A stretch of 64,000 nt of DNA, from assembly GCA_910593695.2 (NCBI GenBank), contig OU343056.1, positions 55,878,749-55,942,748 on the forward strand, written 5' to 3'. The stretch comes from Ocypus olens. Its lineage: Eukaryota > Arthropoda > Insecta > Coleoptera > Staphylinidae. This document shows positions 29,001 through 44,000 of the stretch, in pieces. The notes beneath the pieces were generated by a model. The model saw nothing but the letters and a program-made list of their open reading frames with translations, was not told where the DNA came from and ran no database searches. Both the position numbers and the translations under genes were made by a program. Within the stretch, counting starts at the first letter, position 1. Each line of letters starts with the position of its first letter.

Positions 29001-32000
29001 AGAAAATGTACTTTCGCAGGAACAAATGTCAATTTTAAAGCCGTGACGCTTCAGCAAAAAAACTCGAAAATGGAAAAAATCGAAAAAATCAACTTTCTTA
29101 ATAATCATCGTAGACGCTTGTGTTTTACCTATTTTTTCATCAGAAGAACGAGATAAAACGATTGCCGTATAAAATTTCATCCAGAGAAAATTGCAAAAAA
29201 GTTAGCCAGTCACCATGAAATTTTTTGAAAAAAGTCGATTTTTTCAAAGTTTGATGGGCTGTAGCGGCCGAACGAAGAATCCAATTTGATCGCGGATTGC
29301 AAATCTGTGTTCCTCGTGTGTCAATTAGTCGGATTTGATTAAAATTGGCAATTTTTTATTTTTGACAAAAACCCGAAATTTTATCCAAGGGTCCCCCCTT
29401 CTTACTTTTTAACAAAAATTGCACTAAAAATGATTTTATGAAGAAACCACTGGTTGGATCCCCGGTTTCTATGCATCACTGGAAAGATCGCTTCAAGACG
29501 CTTCAGAAAATGTACTTTCGCAAGAACAAATGTCAATTTTAAAGCCGTGACGCTTCAGCAAAAAAACTCGAAAATGGAAAAAAATCGAAAAAATCAACTT
29601 TCTTAATAATCATCGTAGACGCTTGTGTTTTACCTATTTTTTCATCAGAAGAACGAGATAAAACGATTGCCGTTAAAAAATTTCATCCAGAGAAAATTGC
29701 AAAAAAGTTAGCTAGTCACCATGAAATTTTTTGAAAAAAGTCGATTTTTTCAAAGTTTGATGGGCTGTAGCGGCCGAACGAAGAATCCAATTTGATCGCG
29801 GATTGCAAATCTGTGTTCCTCGTGTCTCAATTAGTCGGATTTGATTAAAATTGGCAATTTTTTATTTTTGACAAAAACCCGAAATTTTATCCAAGGGTCC
29901 CCCCTTCTTACTTTTTAACAAAAATTGCACTAAAAATGATTTTATGAAGAAACCACTGGTTGGATCCCCGGTTTCTATGCATCACTGGAAAGATCGCCTC
30001 AAGACGCTTCAGAAAATGTACTTTCGCAGGAACAAATGTCAATTTTAAAGCCGTGACGCTTCAGCAAAAAAACTCGAAAATGGAAAAAATCGAAAAAATC
30101 AACTTTCTTAATAATCATCGTAGACGCTTGTGTTTTACCTATTTTTTCATCAGAAGAACGAGATAAAACGATTGCCGTTAAAAAATTTCATCCAGAGAAA
30201 ATTGCAAAAAAGTTAGCTAGTCACCATGAAATTTTTTGAAAAAAGTCGATTTTTTCAAAGTTTGATGGGCTGTAGCGGCCGAACGAAGAATCCAATTTGA
30301 TCGCGGATTGCAAATCTGTGTTTCTCGTGTGTCAATTACTCGGATTTGATTAAAATTGGCAATTTTTTATTTTTGACAAAAACCCGAAATTTTATCCAAG
30401 GGTCCCCCCTTCTTACTTTTTAACAAAAATTGCACTAAAAATGATTTTATGAAGAAACCACTGGTTGGATCCCCGGTTTCTATGCATCACTGGAAAGATC
30501 GCTTCAAGACGCTTCAGAAAATGTACTTTCGCAAGAACAAATGTCAATTTTAAAGCCGTGACGCTTCAGCAAAAAAACTCGAAAATGGAAAAAATCGAAA
30601 AAATCAACTTTCTTAATAATCATCGTAGACGCTTGTGTTTTACCTATTTTTTCATCAGAAGAACGAGATAAAACGATTGCCGTTAAAAAATTTCATCCAG
30701 AGAAAATTGCAAAAAAGTTAGCTAGTCACCATGAAATTTTTTGAAAAAAGTCGATTTTTTCAAAGTTTGATGGGCTGTAGCGGCCGAACGAAGAATCCAA
30801 TTTGATCGCGGATTGCAAATCTGTGTTTCTCGTGTGTCAATTACTCGGATTTGATTAAAATTGGCAATTTTTTATTTTTGACAAAAACCCGAAATTTTAT
30901 CCAAGGGTCCCCCCTTCTTACTTTTTAACAAAAATTGCACTAAAAATGATTTTATGAAGAAACCACTGGTTGGATCCCCGGTTTCTATGCATCACTGGAA
31001 AGATCGCTTCAAGACGCTTCAGAAAATGTACTTTCGCAAGAACAAATGTCAATTTTAAAGCCGTGACGCTTCAGCAAAAAAACTCGAAAATGGAAAAAAT
31101 CGAAAAAATCAACTTTCTTAATAATCATCGTAGACGCTTGTGTTTTACCTATTTTTTCATCAGAAGAACGAGATAAAACGATTGCCGTTAAAAAATTTCA
31201 TCCAGAGAAAATTGCAAAAAAATTAGCTAGTCACCATGAAATTTTTTGAAAAAAGTCGATTTTTTCAAAGTTTGATGGGCTGTAGCGGCCGAACGAAGAA
31301 TCCAATTTGATCGCGGATTGCAAATCTGTGTTCCTCGTGTCTCAATTAGTCGGATTTGATTAAAATTGGCAATTTTTTATTTTTGACAAAAACCCGAAAT
31401 TTTATCCAAGGGTCCCCCCTTCTTACTTTTTAACAAAAATTGCACTAAAAATGATTTTATGAAGAAACCACTGGTTGGATCCCCGGTTTCTATGCATCAC
31501 TGGAAAGATCGCTTCAAGACGCTTCAGAAAATGTACTTTCGCAAGAACAAATGTCAATTTTAAAGCCGTGACGCTTCAGCAAAAAAACTCGAAAATGGAA
31601 AAAATCGAAAAAATCAACTTTCTTAATAATCATCGTAGACGCTTGTGTTTTACCTATTTTTTCATCAGAAGAACGAGATAAAACGATTGCCGTTAAAAAA
31701 TTTCATCCAGAGAAAATTGCAAAAAAGTTAGCTAGTCACCATGAAATTTTTTGAAAAAAGTCGATTTTTTCAAAGTTTGATGGGCTGTAGCGGCCGAACG
31801 AAGAATCCAATTTGATCGCGGATTGCAAATCTGTGTTTCTCGTGTGTCAATTACTCGGATTTGATTAAAATTGGCAATTTTTTATTTTTGACAAAAACCC
31901 GAAATTTTATCTAAGGGTCCCCCCTTCTTACTTTTTAACAAAAATTGCACTAAAAATGATTTTATGAAGAAACCACTGGTTGGATCCCCGGTTTCTATGC

Positions 32001-35000
32001 ATCACTGGAAAGATCGCTTCAAGACGCTTCAGAAAATGTACTTTCGCAAGAACAAATGTCAATTTTAAAGCCGTGACGCTTCAGCAAAAAAACTCGAAAA
32101 TGGAAAAAATCGAAAAAATCAACTTTCTTAATAATCATCGTAGACGCTTGTGTTTTACCTATTTTTTCATCAGAAGAACGAGATAAAACGATTGCCGTTA
32201 AAAAATTTCATCCAGAGAAAATTGCAAAAAAATTAGCTAGTCACCATGAAATTTTTTGAAAAAAGTCGATTTTTTCAAAGTTTGATGGGCTGTAGCGGCC
32301 GAACGAAGAATCCAATTTGATCGTGGATTGCAAATCTGTGTTCCTCGTGTCTCAATTAGTCGGATTTGATTAAAATTGGCAATTTTTTATTTTTGACAAA
32401 AACCCGAAATTTTATCCAAGGGTCCCCCCTTCTTACTTTTTAACAAAAATTGCACTAAAAATGATTTTATGAAGAAACCACTGGTTGGATCCCCGGTTTC
32501 TATGCATCACTGGAAAGATCGCTTCAAGACGCTTCAGAAAATGTACTTTCGCAAGAACAAATGTTAATTTTAAAGCCGTGACGCTTCAGCAAAAAAACTC
32601 GAAAATGGAAAAAATCGAAAAAATCAACTTTCTTAATAATCATCGTAGACGCTTGTGTTTTACCTATTTTTTCATCAGAACAACGAGATAAAACGATTGC
32701 CGTTAAAAAATTTCATCCAGAGAAAATTGCAAAAAAGTTAGCTAGTCACCATGAATTTTTTTGAAAAAAGTCGATTTTTTCAAACTTTGAACGGCTGTAG
32801 CGGCCGAACGAAGAATCCAATTTGATCGCGGATTGCAAATCTGTGTTTCTCGTGTGTCAATTAGTCGGATTTGATTAAAATGGGCATTTTTTAATTTTTG
32901 ACAAAAACCCGAAATTTTATCCAAGGGTCCCCCCTTCTTACTTTTTAACAAAAATTGCACTAAAAATGATTTTATGAAGAAACCACTGGTTGGATCCCCG
33001 GTTTCTATGCATCACTGGAAAGATCGCTTCAAGACGCTTCAGAAAATGTACTTTCGCAAGAACAAATGTCAATTTTAAAGCCGTGACGCTTCAGCAAAAA
33101 AACTCGAAAATGGAAAAAATCGAAAAAATCAACTTTCTTAATAATCATCGTAGACGCTTGTGTTTTACCTATTTTTTCATCAGAAGAACGAGATAAAACG
33201 ATTGCCGTTAAAAAATTTCATCCAGAGAAAATTGCAAAAAAGTTAGCTAGTCACCATGAATTTTTTTGAAAAAAGTCGATTTTTTCAAACTTTGAACGGC
33301 TGTAGCGGCCGAACGAAGAATCCAATTTGATCGCGGATTGCAAATCTGTGTTCCTCGTGTGTCAATTAGTCGGATTTGATTAAAATTGGCAATTTTTTAT
33401 TTTTGACAAAAACCCGAAATTTTATCCCCCCTTCTTACTTTTTAACAAAAATTGCACTAAAAATGATTTTATGAAGAAACCACTGGTTGGATCCCCGGTT
33501 TCTATGCATCACTGGAAAGATCGCCTCAAGACGCTTCAGAAAATGTACTTTCGCAAGAACAAATGTCAATTTTAAAGCCGTGACGCTTCAGCAAAAAAAC
33601 TCGAAATGGAAAAAATCGAAAAAATCAACTTTCTTAATAATCATCGTAGACGCTTGTGTTTTACCTATTTTTTCATCAGAAGAACGAGATAAAACGATTG
33701 CCGTTAAAAAATTTCATCCAGAGAAAATTGCAAAAAAGTTAGCTAGTCACCATGAAATTTTTTGAAAAAAGTCGATTTTTTCAAACTTTGAACGGCTGTA
33801 GCGGCCGAACGAAGAATCCAATTTGATCGCGGATTGCAAATCTGTGTTCCTCGTGTGTCAATTAGTAGGATTTGATTAAAATTGGCAATTTTTTATTTTT
33901 GACAAAAACCCGAAATTTTATCCAAGGGTCCCCCCTTCTTACTTTTTAACAAAAATTGCATTAAAAATGATTTCCTGAAGAAACCACTGGTTGGATCCCC
34001 GGTTTCTATGCATCACTGGAAAGATCGCTTCAAGACGCTTCAGAAAATGTACTTTCGCAAGAACAAATGTTAATTTTAAAGCCGTGACGCTTCAGCAAAA
34101 AAACTCGAAAATGGAAAAAATCGAAAAAATCAACTTTCTTAATAATCATCGTAGACGCTTGTGTTTTACCTATTTTTTCATCAGAACAACGAGATAAAAC
34201 GATTGCCGTTAAAAAATTTCATCCAGAGAAAATTGCAAAAAAGTTAGCTAGTCACCATGAATTTTTTTGAAAAAAGTCGATTTTTTCAAACTTTGAACGG
34301 CTGTAGCGGCCGAACGAAGAATCCAATTTGATCGCGGATTGCAAATCTGTGTTTCTCGTGTGTCAATTAGTCGGATTTGATTAAAATGGGCATTTTTTAA
34401 TTTTTGACAAAAACCCGAAATTTTATCCAAGGGTCCCCCCTTCTTACTTTTTAACAAAAATTGCACTAAAAATGATTTTATGAAGAAACCACTGAGAACA
34501 AATGTCAATTTTAAAGCCGTGACGCTTCAGCAAAAAAACTCGAAAATGGAAAAAATCGAAAAAATCAACTTTCTTAATAATCATCGTAGACGCTTGTGTT
34601 TTACCTATTTTTTCATCAGAAGAACGAGATAAAACGATTGCCGTTAAAAAATTTCATCCAGAGAAAATTGCAAAAAAGTTAGCTAGTCACCATGAATTTT
34701 TTTGAAAAAAGTCGATTTTTTCAAGCTTTGAACGGCTGTAGCGGCCGAACGAAGAATCCAATTTGATCGCGGATTGCAAATCTGTGTTCCTCGTGTGTCA
34801 ATTAGTCGGATTTGATTAAAATTGGCAATTTTTTATTTTTGACAAAAACCCGAAATTTTATCCAAGGGTCCCCCCTTCTTACTTTTTAACAAAAATTGCA
34901 CTAAAAATGATTTTATGAAGAAACCACTGGTTGGATCCCCGGTTTCTATGCATCACTGGAAAGATCGCCTCAAGATGCTTCAGAAAATGTACTTTCGCAA

Positions 35001-38000
35001 GAACAAATGTCAATTTTAAAGCCGTGACGCTTCAGCAAAAAAACTCGAAAATGGAAAAAATCGAAAAAATCAACTTTCTTAATAATCATCGTAGACGCTT
35101 GTGTGTTACCTATTTTTTCATCAGAAGAACGAGATAAAACGATTGCCGTTAAAAAATTTCATCCAGAGAAAATTGCAAAAAAGTTAGCTAGTCACCATGA
35201 ATTTTTTTGAAAAAAGTCGATTTTTTCAAACTTTGAACGGCTGTAGCGGCCGAACGAAGAATCCAATTTGATCGCGGATTGCAAATCTGTGTTCCTCGTG
35301 TGTCAATTAGTCGGATTTGATTAAAATTGGCAATTTTTTATTTTTGACAAAAACCCGAAATTTTATCCAAGGGTCCCCCCTTCTTACTTTTTAACAAAAA
35401 TTGCACTAAAAATGATTTTATGAAGAAACCACTGGTTGGATCCCCGGTTTCTATGCATCACTGGAAAGATCGCCTCAAGACGCTTCAGAAAATGTACTTT
35501 CGCAGGAACAAATGTCAATTTTAAAGCCGTGACGCTTCAGCAAAAAAACTCGAAAATGGAAAAAATCGAAAAAATCAACTTTCTTAATAATCATCGTAGA
35601 CGCTTGTGTTTTACCTATTTTTTCATCAGAAGAACGAGATAAAACGATTGCCGTTAAAAAATTTCATCCAGAGAAAATTGCAAAAAAGTTAGCTAGTCAC
35701 CATGAAATTTTTTGAAAAAAGTCGATTTTTTCAAAGTTTGATGGGCTGTAGCGGCCGAACGAAGAATCCAATTTGATCGCGGATTGCAAATCTGTGTTTC
35801 TCGTGTGTCAATTACTCGGATTTGATTAAAATTGGCAATTTTTTATTTTTGACAAAAACCCGAAATTTTATCCAAGGGTCCCCCCTTCTTACTTTTTAAC
35901 AAAAATTGCACTAAAAATGATTTTATGAAGAAACCACTGGTTGGATCCCCGGTTTCTATGCATCACTGGAAAGATCGCTTCAAGACGCTTCAGAAAATGT
36001 ACTTTCGCAAGAACAAATGTCAATTTTAAAGCCGTGACGCTTCAGCAAAAAAACTCGAAAATGGAAAAAATCGAAAAAATCAACTTTCTTAATAATCATC
36101 GTAGACGCTTGTGTTTTACCTATTTTTTCATCAGAAGAACGAGATAAAACGATTGCCGTTAAAAAATTTCATCCAGAGAAAATTGCAAAAAAATTAGCTA
36201 GTCACCATGAAATTTTTTGAAAAAAGTCGATTTTTTCAAAGTTTGATGGGCTGTAGCGGCCGAACGAAGAATCCAATTTGATCGCGGATTGCAAATCTGT
36301 GTTCCTCGTGTCTCAATTAGTCGGATTTGATTAAAATTGGCAATTTTTTATTTTTGACAAAAACCCGAAATTTTATCCAAGGGTCCCCCCTTCTTACTTT
36401 TTAACAAAAATTGCACTAAAAATGATTTTATGAAGAAACCACTGGTTGGATCCCCGGTTTCTATGCATCACTGGAAAGATCGCTTCAAGACGCTTCAGAA
36501 AATGTACTTTCGCAAGAACAAATGTCAATTTTAAAGCCGTGACGCTTCAGCAAAAAAACTCGAAAATGGAAAAAATCGAAAAAATCAACTTTCTTAATAA
36601 TCATCGTAGACGCTTGTGTTTTACCTATTTTTTCATCAGAAGAACGAGATAAAACGATTGCCGTTAAAAAATTTCATCCAGAGAAAATTGCAAAAAAATT
36701 AGCTAGTCACCATGAAATTTTTTGAAAAAAGTCGATTTTTTCAAAGTTTGATGGGCTGTAGCGGCCGAACGAAGAATCCAATTTGATCGCGGATTGCAAA
36801 TCTGTGTTCCTCGTGTCTCAATTAGTCGGATTTGATTAAAATTGGCAATTTTTTATTTTTGACAAAAACCCGAAATTTTATCCAAGGGTCCCCCCTTCTT
36901 ACTTTTTAACAAAAATTGCACTAAAAATGATTTTATGAAGAAACCACTGGTTGGATCCCCGGTTTCTATGCATCACTGGAAAGATCGCCTCAAGACGCTT
37001 CAGAAAATGTACTTTCGCAGGAACAAATGTCAATTTTAAAGCCGTGACGCTTCAGCAAAAAAACTCGAAAATGGAAAAAATCGAAAAAATCAACTTTCTT
37101 AATAATCATCGTAGACGCTTGTGTTTTACCTATTTTTTCATCAGAAGAACGAGATAAAACGATTGCCGTTAAAAATTTCATCCAGAGAAAATTGCAAAAA
37201 AATTAGCTAGTCACCATGAAATTTTTTGAAAAAAGTCGATTTTTTCAAAGTTTGATGGGCTGTAGCGGCCGAACGAAGAATCCAATTTGATCGCGGATTG
37301 CAAATCTGTGTTCCTCGTGTCTCAATTAGTCGGATTTGATTAAAATTGGCAATTTTTTATTTTTGACAAAAACCCGAAATTTTATCCAAGGGTCCCCCCT
37401 TCTTACTTTTTAACAAAAATTGCACTAAAAATGATTTTATGAAGAAACCACTGGTTGGATCCCCGGTTTCTATGCATCACTGGAAAGATCGCCTCAAGAC
37501 GCTTCAGAAAATGTACTTTCGCAGGAACAAATGTCAATTTTAAAGCCGTGACGCTTCAGCAAAAAAACTCGAAAATGGAAAAAATCGAAAAAATCAACTT
37601 TCTTAATAATCATCGTAGACGCTTGTGTTTTACCTATTTTTTCATCAGAAGAACGAGATAAAACGATTGCCGTTAAAAAATTTCATCCAGAGAAAATTGC
37701 AAAAAAGTTAGCTAGTCACCATGAAATTTTTGAAAAAAGTCGATTTTTTCAAAGTTTGATGGGCTGTAGCGGCCGAACGAAGAATCCAATTTGATCGCGG
37801 ATTGCAAATCTGTGTTTCTCGTGTGTCAATTACTCGGATTTGATTAAAATTGGCAATTTTTTATTTTTGACAAAAACCCGAAATTTTATCCAAGGGTCCC
37901 CCCTTCTTACTTTTTAACAAAAATTGCACTAAAAATGATTTTATGAAGAAACCACTGGTTGGATCCCCGGTTTCTATGCATCACTGGAAAGATCGCTTCA

Positions 38001-41000
38001 AGACGCTTCAGAAAATGTACTTTCGCAAGAACAAATGTCAATTTTAAAGCCGTGACGCTTCAGCAAAAAAACTCGAAAATGGAAAAAATCGAAAAAATCA
38101 ACTTTCTTAATAATCATCGTAGACGCTTGTGTTTTACCTATTTTTTCATCAGAAGAACGAGATAAAACGATTGCCGTTAAAAAATTTCATCCAGAGAAAA
38201 TTGCAAAAAAATTAGCTAGTCACCATGAAATTTTTTGAAAAAAGTCGATTTTTTCAAAGTTTGATGGGCTGTAGCGGCCGAACGAAGAATCCAATTTGAT
38301 CGCGGATTGCAAATCTGTGTTCCTCGTGTCTCAATTAGTCGGATTTGATTAAAATTGGCAATTTTTTATTTTTGACAAAAACCCGAAATTTTATCCAAGG
38401 GTCCCCCCTTCTTACTTTTTAACAAAAATTGCACTAAAAATGATTTTATGAAGAAACCACTGGTTGGATCCCCGGTTTCTATGCATCACTGGAAAGATCG
38501 CTTCAAGACGCTTCAGAAAATGTACTTTCGCAAGAACAAATGTCAATTTTAAAGCCGTGACGCTTCAGCAAAAAAACTCGAAAATGGAAAAAATCGAAAA
38601 AATCAACTTTCTTAATAATCATCGTAGACGCTTGTGTTTTACCTATTTTTTCATCAGAAGAACGAGATAAAACGATTGCCGTTAAAAAATTTCATCCAGA
38701 GAAAATTGCAAAAAAATTAGCTAGTCACCATGAAATTTTTTGAAAAAAGTCGATTTTTTCAAAGTTTGATGGGCTGTAGCGGCCGAACGAAGAATCCAAT
38801 TTGATCGCGGATTGCAAATCTGTGTTCCTCGTGTCTCAATTAGTCGGATTTGATTAAAATTGGCAATTTTTTATTTTTGACAAAAACCCGAAATTTTATC
38901 CAAGGGTCCCCCCTTCTTACTTTTTAACAAAAATTGCACTAAAAATGATTTTATGAAGAAACCACTGGTTGGATCCCCGGTTTCTATGCATCACTGGAAA
39001 GATCGCTTCAAGACGCTTCAGAAAATGTACTTTCGCAAGAACAAATGTCAATTTTAAAGCCGTGACGCTTCAGCAAAAAAACTCGAAAATGGAAAAAATC
39101 GAAAAAATCAACTTTCTTAATAATCATCGTAGACGCTTGTGTTTTACCTATTTTTTCATCAGAAGAACGAGATAAAACGATTGCCGTTAAAAAATTTCAT
39201 CCAGAGAAAATTGCAAAAAAGTTAGCTAGTCACCATGAAATTTTTTGAAAAAAGTCGATTTTTTCAAAGTTTGATGGGCTGTAGCGGCCGAACGAAGAAT
39301 CCAATTTGATCGCGGATTGCAAATCTGTGTTTCTCGTGTGTCAATTACTCGGATTTGATTAAAATTGGCAATTTTTTATTTTTGACAAAAACCCGAAATT
39401 TTATCCAAGGGTCCCCCCTTCTTACTTTTTAACAAAAATTGCACTAAAAATGATTTTATGAAGAAACCACTGGTTGGATCCCCGGTTTCTATGCATCACT
39501 GGAAAGATCGCTTCAAGACGCTTCAGAAAATGTACTTTCGCAAGAACAAATGTCAATTTTAAAGCCGTGACGCTTCAGCAAAAAAACTCGAAAATGGAAA
39601 AAATCGAAAAAATCAACTTTCTTAATAATCATCGTAGACGCTTGTGTTTTACCTATTTTTTCATCAGAAGAACGAGATAAAACGATTGCCGTTAAAAAAT
39701 TTCATCCAGAGAAAATTGCAAAAAAATTAGCTAGTCACCATGAAATTTTTTGAAAAAAGTCGATTTTTTCAAAGTTTGATGGGCTGTAGCGGCCGAACGA
39801 AGAATCCAATTTGATCGTGGATTGCAAATCTGTGTTCCTCGTGTCTCAATTAGTCGGATTTGATTAAAATTGGCAATTTTTTATTTTTGACAAAAACCCG
39901 AAATTTTATCCAAGGGTCCCCCCTTCTTACTTTTTAACAAAAATTGCACTAAAAATGATTTTATGAAGAAACCACTGGTTGGATCCCCGGTTTCTATGCA
40001 TCACTGGAAAGATCGCCTCAAGACGCTTCAGAAAATGTACTTTCGCAGGAACAAATGTCAATTTTAAAGCCGTGACGCTTCAGCAAAAAAACTCGAAAAT
40101 GGAAAAAATCGAAAAAATCAACTTTCTTAATAATCATCGTAGACGCTTGTGTTTTACCTATTTTTTCATCAGAAGAACGAGATAAAACGATTGCCGTTAA
40201 AAAATTTCATCCAGAGAAAATTGCAAAAAAGTTAGCTAGTCACCATGAAATTTTTTGAAAAAAGTCGATTTTTTCAAAGTTTGATGGGCTGTAGCGGCCG
40301 AACGAAGAATCCAATTTGATCGCGGATTGCAAATCTGTGTTCCTCGTGTCTCAATTAGTCGGATTTGATTAAAATTGGCAATTTTTTATTTTTGACAAAA
40401 ACCCGAAATTTTATCCAAGGGTCCCCCCTTCTTACTTTTTAACAAAAATTGCACTAAAAATGATTTTATGAAGAAACCACTGGTTGGATCCCCGGTTTCT
40501 ATGCATCACTGGAAAGATCGCCTCAAGACGCTTCAGAAAATGTACTTTCGCAGGAACAAATGTCAATTTTAAAGCCGTGACGCTTCAGCAAAAAAACTCG
40601 AAAATGGAAAAAATCGAAAAAATCAACTTTCTTAATAATCATCGTAGACGCTTGTGTTTTACCTATTTTTTCATCAGAAGAACGAGATAAAACGATTGCC
40701 GTTAAAAAATTTCATCCAGAGAAAATTGCAAAAAAGTTAGCTAGTCACCATGAAATTTTTTGAAAAAAGTCGATTTTTTCAAAGTTTGATGGGCTGTAGC
40801 GGCCGAACGAAGAATCCAATTTGATCGCGGATTGCAAATCTGTGTTTCTCGTGTGTCAATTACTCGGATTTGATTAAAATTGGCAATTTTTTATTTTTGA
40901 CAAAAACCCGAAATTTTATCCAAGGGTCCCCCCTTCTTACTTTTTAACAAAAATTGCACTAAAAATGATTTTATGAAGAAACCACTGGTTGGATCCCCGG

Positions 41001-44000
41001 TTTCTATGCATCACTGGAAAGATCGCTTCAAGACGCTTCAGAAAATGTACTTTCGCAAGAACAAATGTCAATTTTAAAGCCGTGACGCTTCAGCAAAAAA
41101 ACTCGAAAATGGAAAAAATCGAAAAAATCAACTTTCTTAATAATCATCGTAGACGCTTGTGTTTTACCTATTTTTTCATCAGAAGAACGAGATAAAACGA
41201 TTGCCGTTAAAAAATTTCATCCAGAGAAAATTGCAAAAAAGTTAGCTAGTCACCATGAAATTTTTTGAAAAAAGTCGATTTTTTCAAAGTTTGATGGGCT
41301 GTAGCGGCCGAACGAAGAATCCAATTTGATCGCGGATTGCAAATCTGTGTTCCTCGTGTCTCAATTAGTCGGATTTGATTAAAATTGGCAATTTTTTATT
41401 TTTGACAAAAACCCGAAATTTTATCCAAGGGTCCCCCCTTCTTACTTTTTAACAAAAATTGCACTAAAAATGATTTTATGAAGAAACCACTGGTTGGATC
41501 CCCGGTTTCTATGCATCACTGGAAAGATCGCTTCAAGACGCTTCAGAAAATGTACTTTCGCAAGAACAAATGTCAATTTTAAAGCCGTGACGCTTCAGCA
41601 AAAAAACTCGAAAATGGAAAAAATCGAAAAAATCAACTTTCTTAATAATCATCGTAGACGCTTGTGTTTTACCTATTTTTTCATCAGAAGAACGAGATAA
41701 AACGATTGCCGTTAAAAAATTTCATCCAGAGAAAATTGCAAAAAAGTTAGCTAGTCACCATGAAATTTTTTGAAAAAAGTCGATTTTTTCAAAGTTTGAT
41801 GGGCTGTAGCGGCCGAACGAAGAATCCAATTTGATCGCGGATTGCAAATCTGTGTTTCTCGTGTGTCAATTACTCGGATTTGATTAAAATTGGCAATTTT
41901 TTATTTTTGACAAAAACCCGAAATTTTATCCAAGGGTCCCCCCTTCTTACTTTTTAACAAAAATTGCACTAAAAATGATTTTATGAAGAAACCACTGGTT
42001 GGATCCCCGGTTTCTATGCATCACTGGAAAGATCGCTTCAAGACGCTTCAGAAAATGTACTTTCGCAAGAACAAATGTCAATTTTAAAGCCGTGACGCTT
42101 CAGCAAAAAAACTCGAAAATGGAAAAAATCGAAAAAATCAACTTTCTTAATAATCATCGTAGACGCTTGTGTTTTACCTATTTTTTCATCAGAAGAACGA
42201 GATAAAACGATTGCCGTTAAAAAATTTCATCCAGAGAAAATTGCAAAAAAGTTAGCTAGTCACCATGAAATTTTTTGAAAAAAGTCGATTTTTTCAAAGT
42301 TTGATGGGCTGTAGCGGCCGAACGAAGAATCCAATTTGATCGCGGATTGCAAATCTGTGTTCCTCGTGTCTCAATTAGTCGGATTTGATTAAAATTGGCA
42401 ATTTTTTATTTTTGACAAAAACCCGAAATTTTATCCAAGGGTCCCCCCTTCTTACTTTTTAACAAAAATTGCACTAAAAATGATTTTATGAAGAAACCAC
42501 TGGTTGGATCCCCGGTTTCTATGCATCACTGGAAAGATCGCTTCAAGACGCTTCAGAAAATGTACTTTCGCAAGAACAAATGTCAATTTTAAAGCCGTGA
42601 CGCTTCAGCAAAAAAACTCGAAAATGGAAAAAATCGAAAAAATCAACTTTCTTAATAATCATCGTAGACGCTTGTGTTTTACCTATTTTTTCATCAGAAG
42701 AACGAGATAAAACGATTGCCGTTAAAAAATTTCATCCAGAGAAAATTGCAAAAAAGTTAGCTAGTCACCATGAAATTTTTTGAAAAAAGTCGATTTTTTC
42801 AAAGTTTGATGGGCTGTAGCGGCCGAACGAAGAATCCAATTTGATCGCGGATTGCAAATCTGTGTTTCTCGTGTGTCAATTACTCGGATTTGATTAAAAT
42901 TGGCAATTTTTTATTTTTGACAAAAACCCGAAATTTTATCCAAGGGTCCCCCCTTCTTACTTTTTAACAAAAATTGCACTAAAAATGATTTTATGAAGAA
43001 ACCACTGGTTGGATCCCCGGTTTCTATGCATCACTGGAAAGATCGCTTCAAGACGCTTCAGAAAATGTACTTTCGCAAGAACAAATGTCAATTTTAAAGC
43101 CGTGACGCTTCAGCAAAAAAACTCGAAAATGGAAAAAATCGAAAAAATCAACTTTCTTAATAATCATCGTAGACGCTTGTGTTTTACCTATTTTTTCATC
43201 AGAAGAACGAGATAAAACGATTGCCGTTAAAAAATTTCATCCAGAGAAAATTGCAAAAAAGTTAGCTAGTCACCATGAAATTTTTTGAAAAAAGTCGATT
43301 TTTTCAAAGTTTGATGGGCTGTAGCGGCCGAACGAAGAATCCAATTTGATCGCGGATTGCAAATCTGTGTTCCTCGTGTCTCAATTAGTCGGATTTGATT
43401 AAAATTGGCAATTTTTTATTTTTGACAAAAACCCGAAATTTTATCCAAGGGTCCCCCCTTCTTACTTTTTAACAAAAATTGCACTAAAAATGATTTTATG
43501 AAGAAACCACTGGTTGGATCCCCGGTTTCTATGCATCACTGGAAAGATCGCTTCAAGACGCTTCAGAAAATGTACTTTCGCAAGAACAAATGTCAATTTT
43601 AAAGCCGTGACGCTTCAGCAAAAAAACTCTAAAATGGAAAAAATCGAAAAAATCAACTTTCTTAATAATCATCGTAGACGCTTGTGTTTTACCTATTTTT
43701 TCATCAGAAGAACGAGATAAAACGATTGCCGTTAAAAAATTTCATCCAGAGAAAATTGCAAAAAAGTTAGCTAGTCACCATGAAATTTTTTGAAAAAAGT
43801 CGATTTTTTCAAAGTTTGATGGGCTGTAGCGGCCGAACGAAGAATCCAATTTGATCGCGGATTGCAAATCTGTGTTCCTCGTGTCTCAATTAGTCGGATT
43901 TGATTAAAATTGGCAATTTTTTATTTTTGACAAAAACCCGAAATTTTATCCAAGGGTCCCCCCTTCTTACTTTTTAACAAAAATTGCACTAAAAATGATT

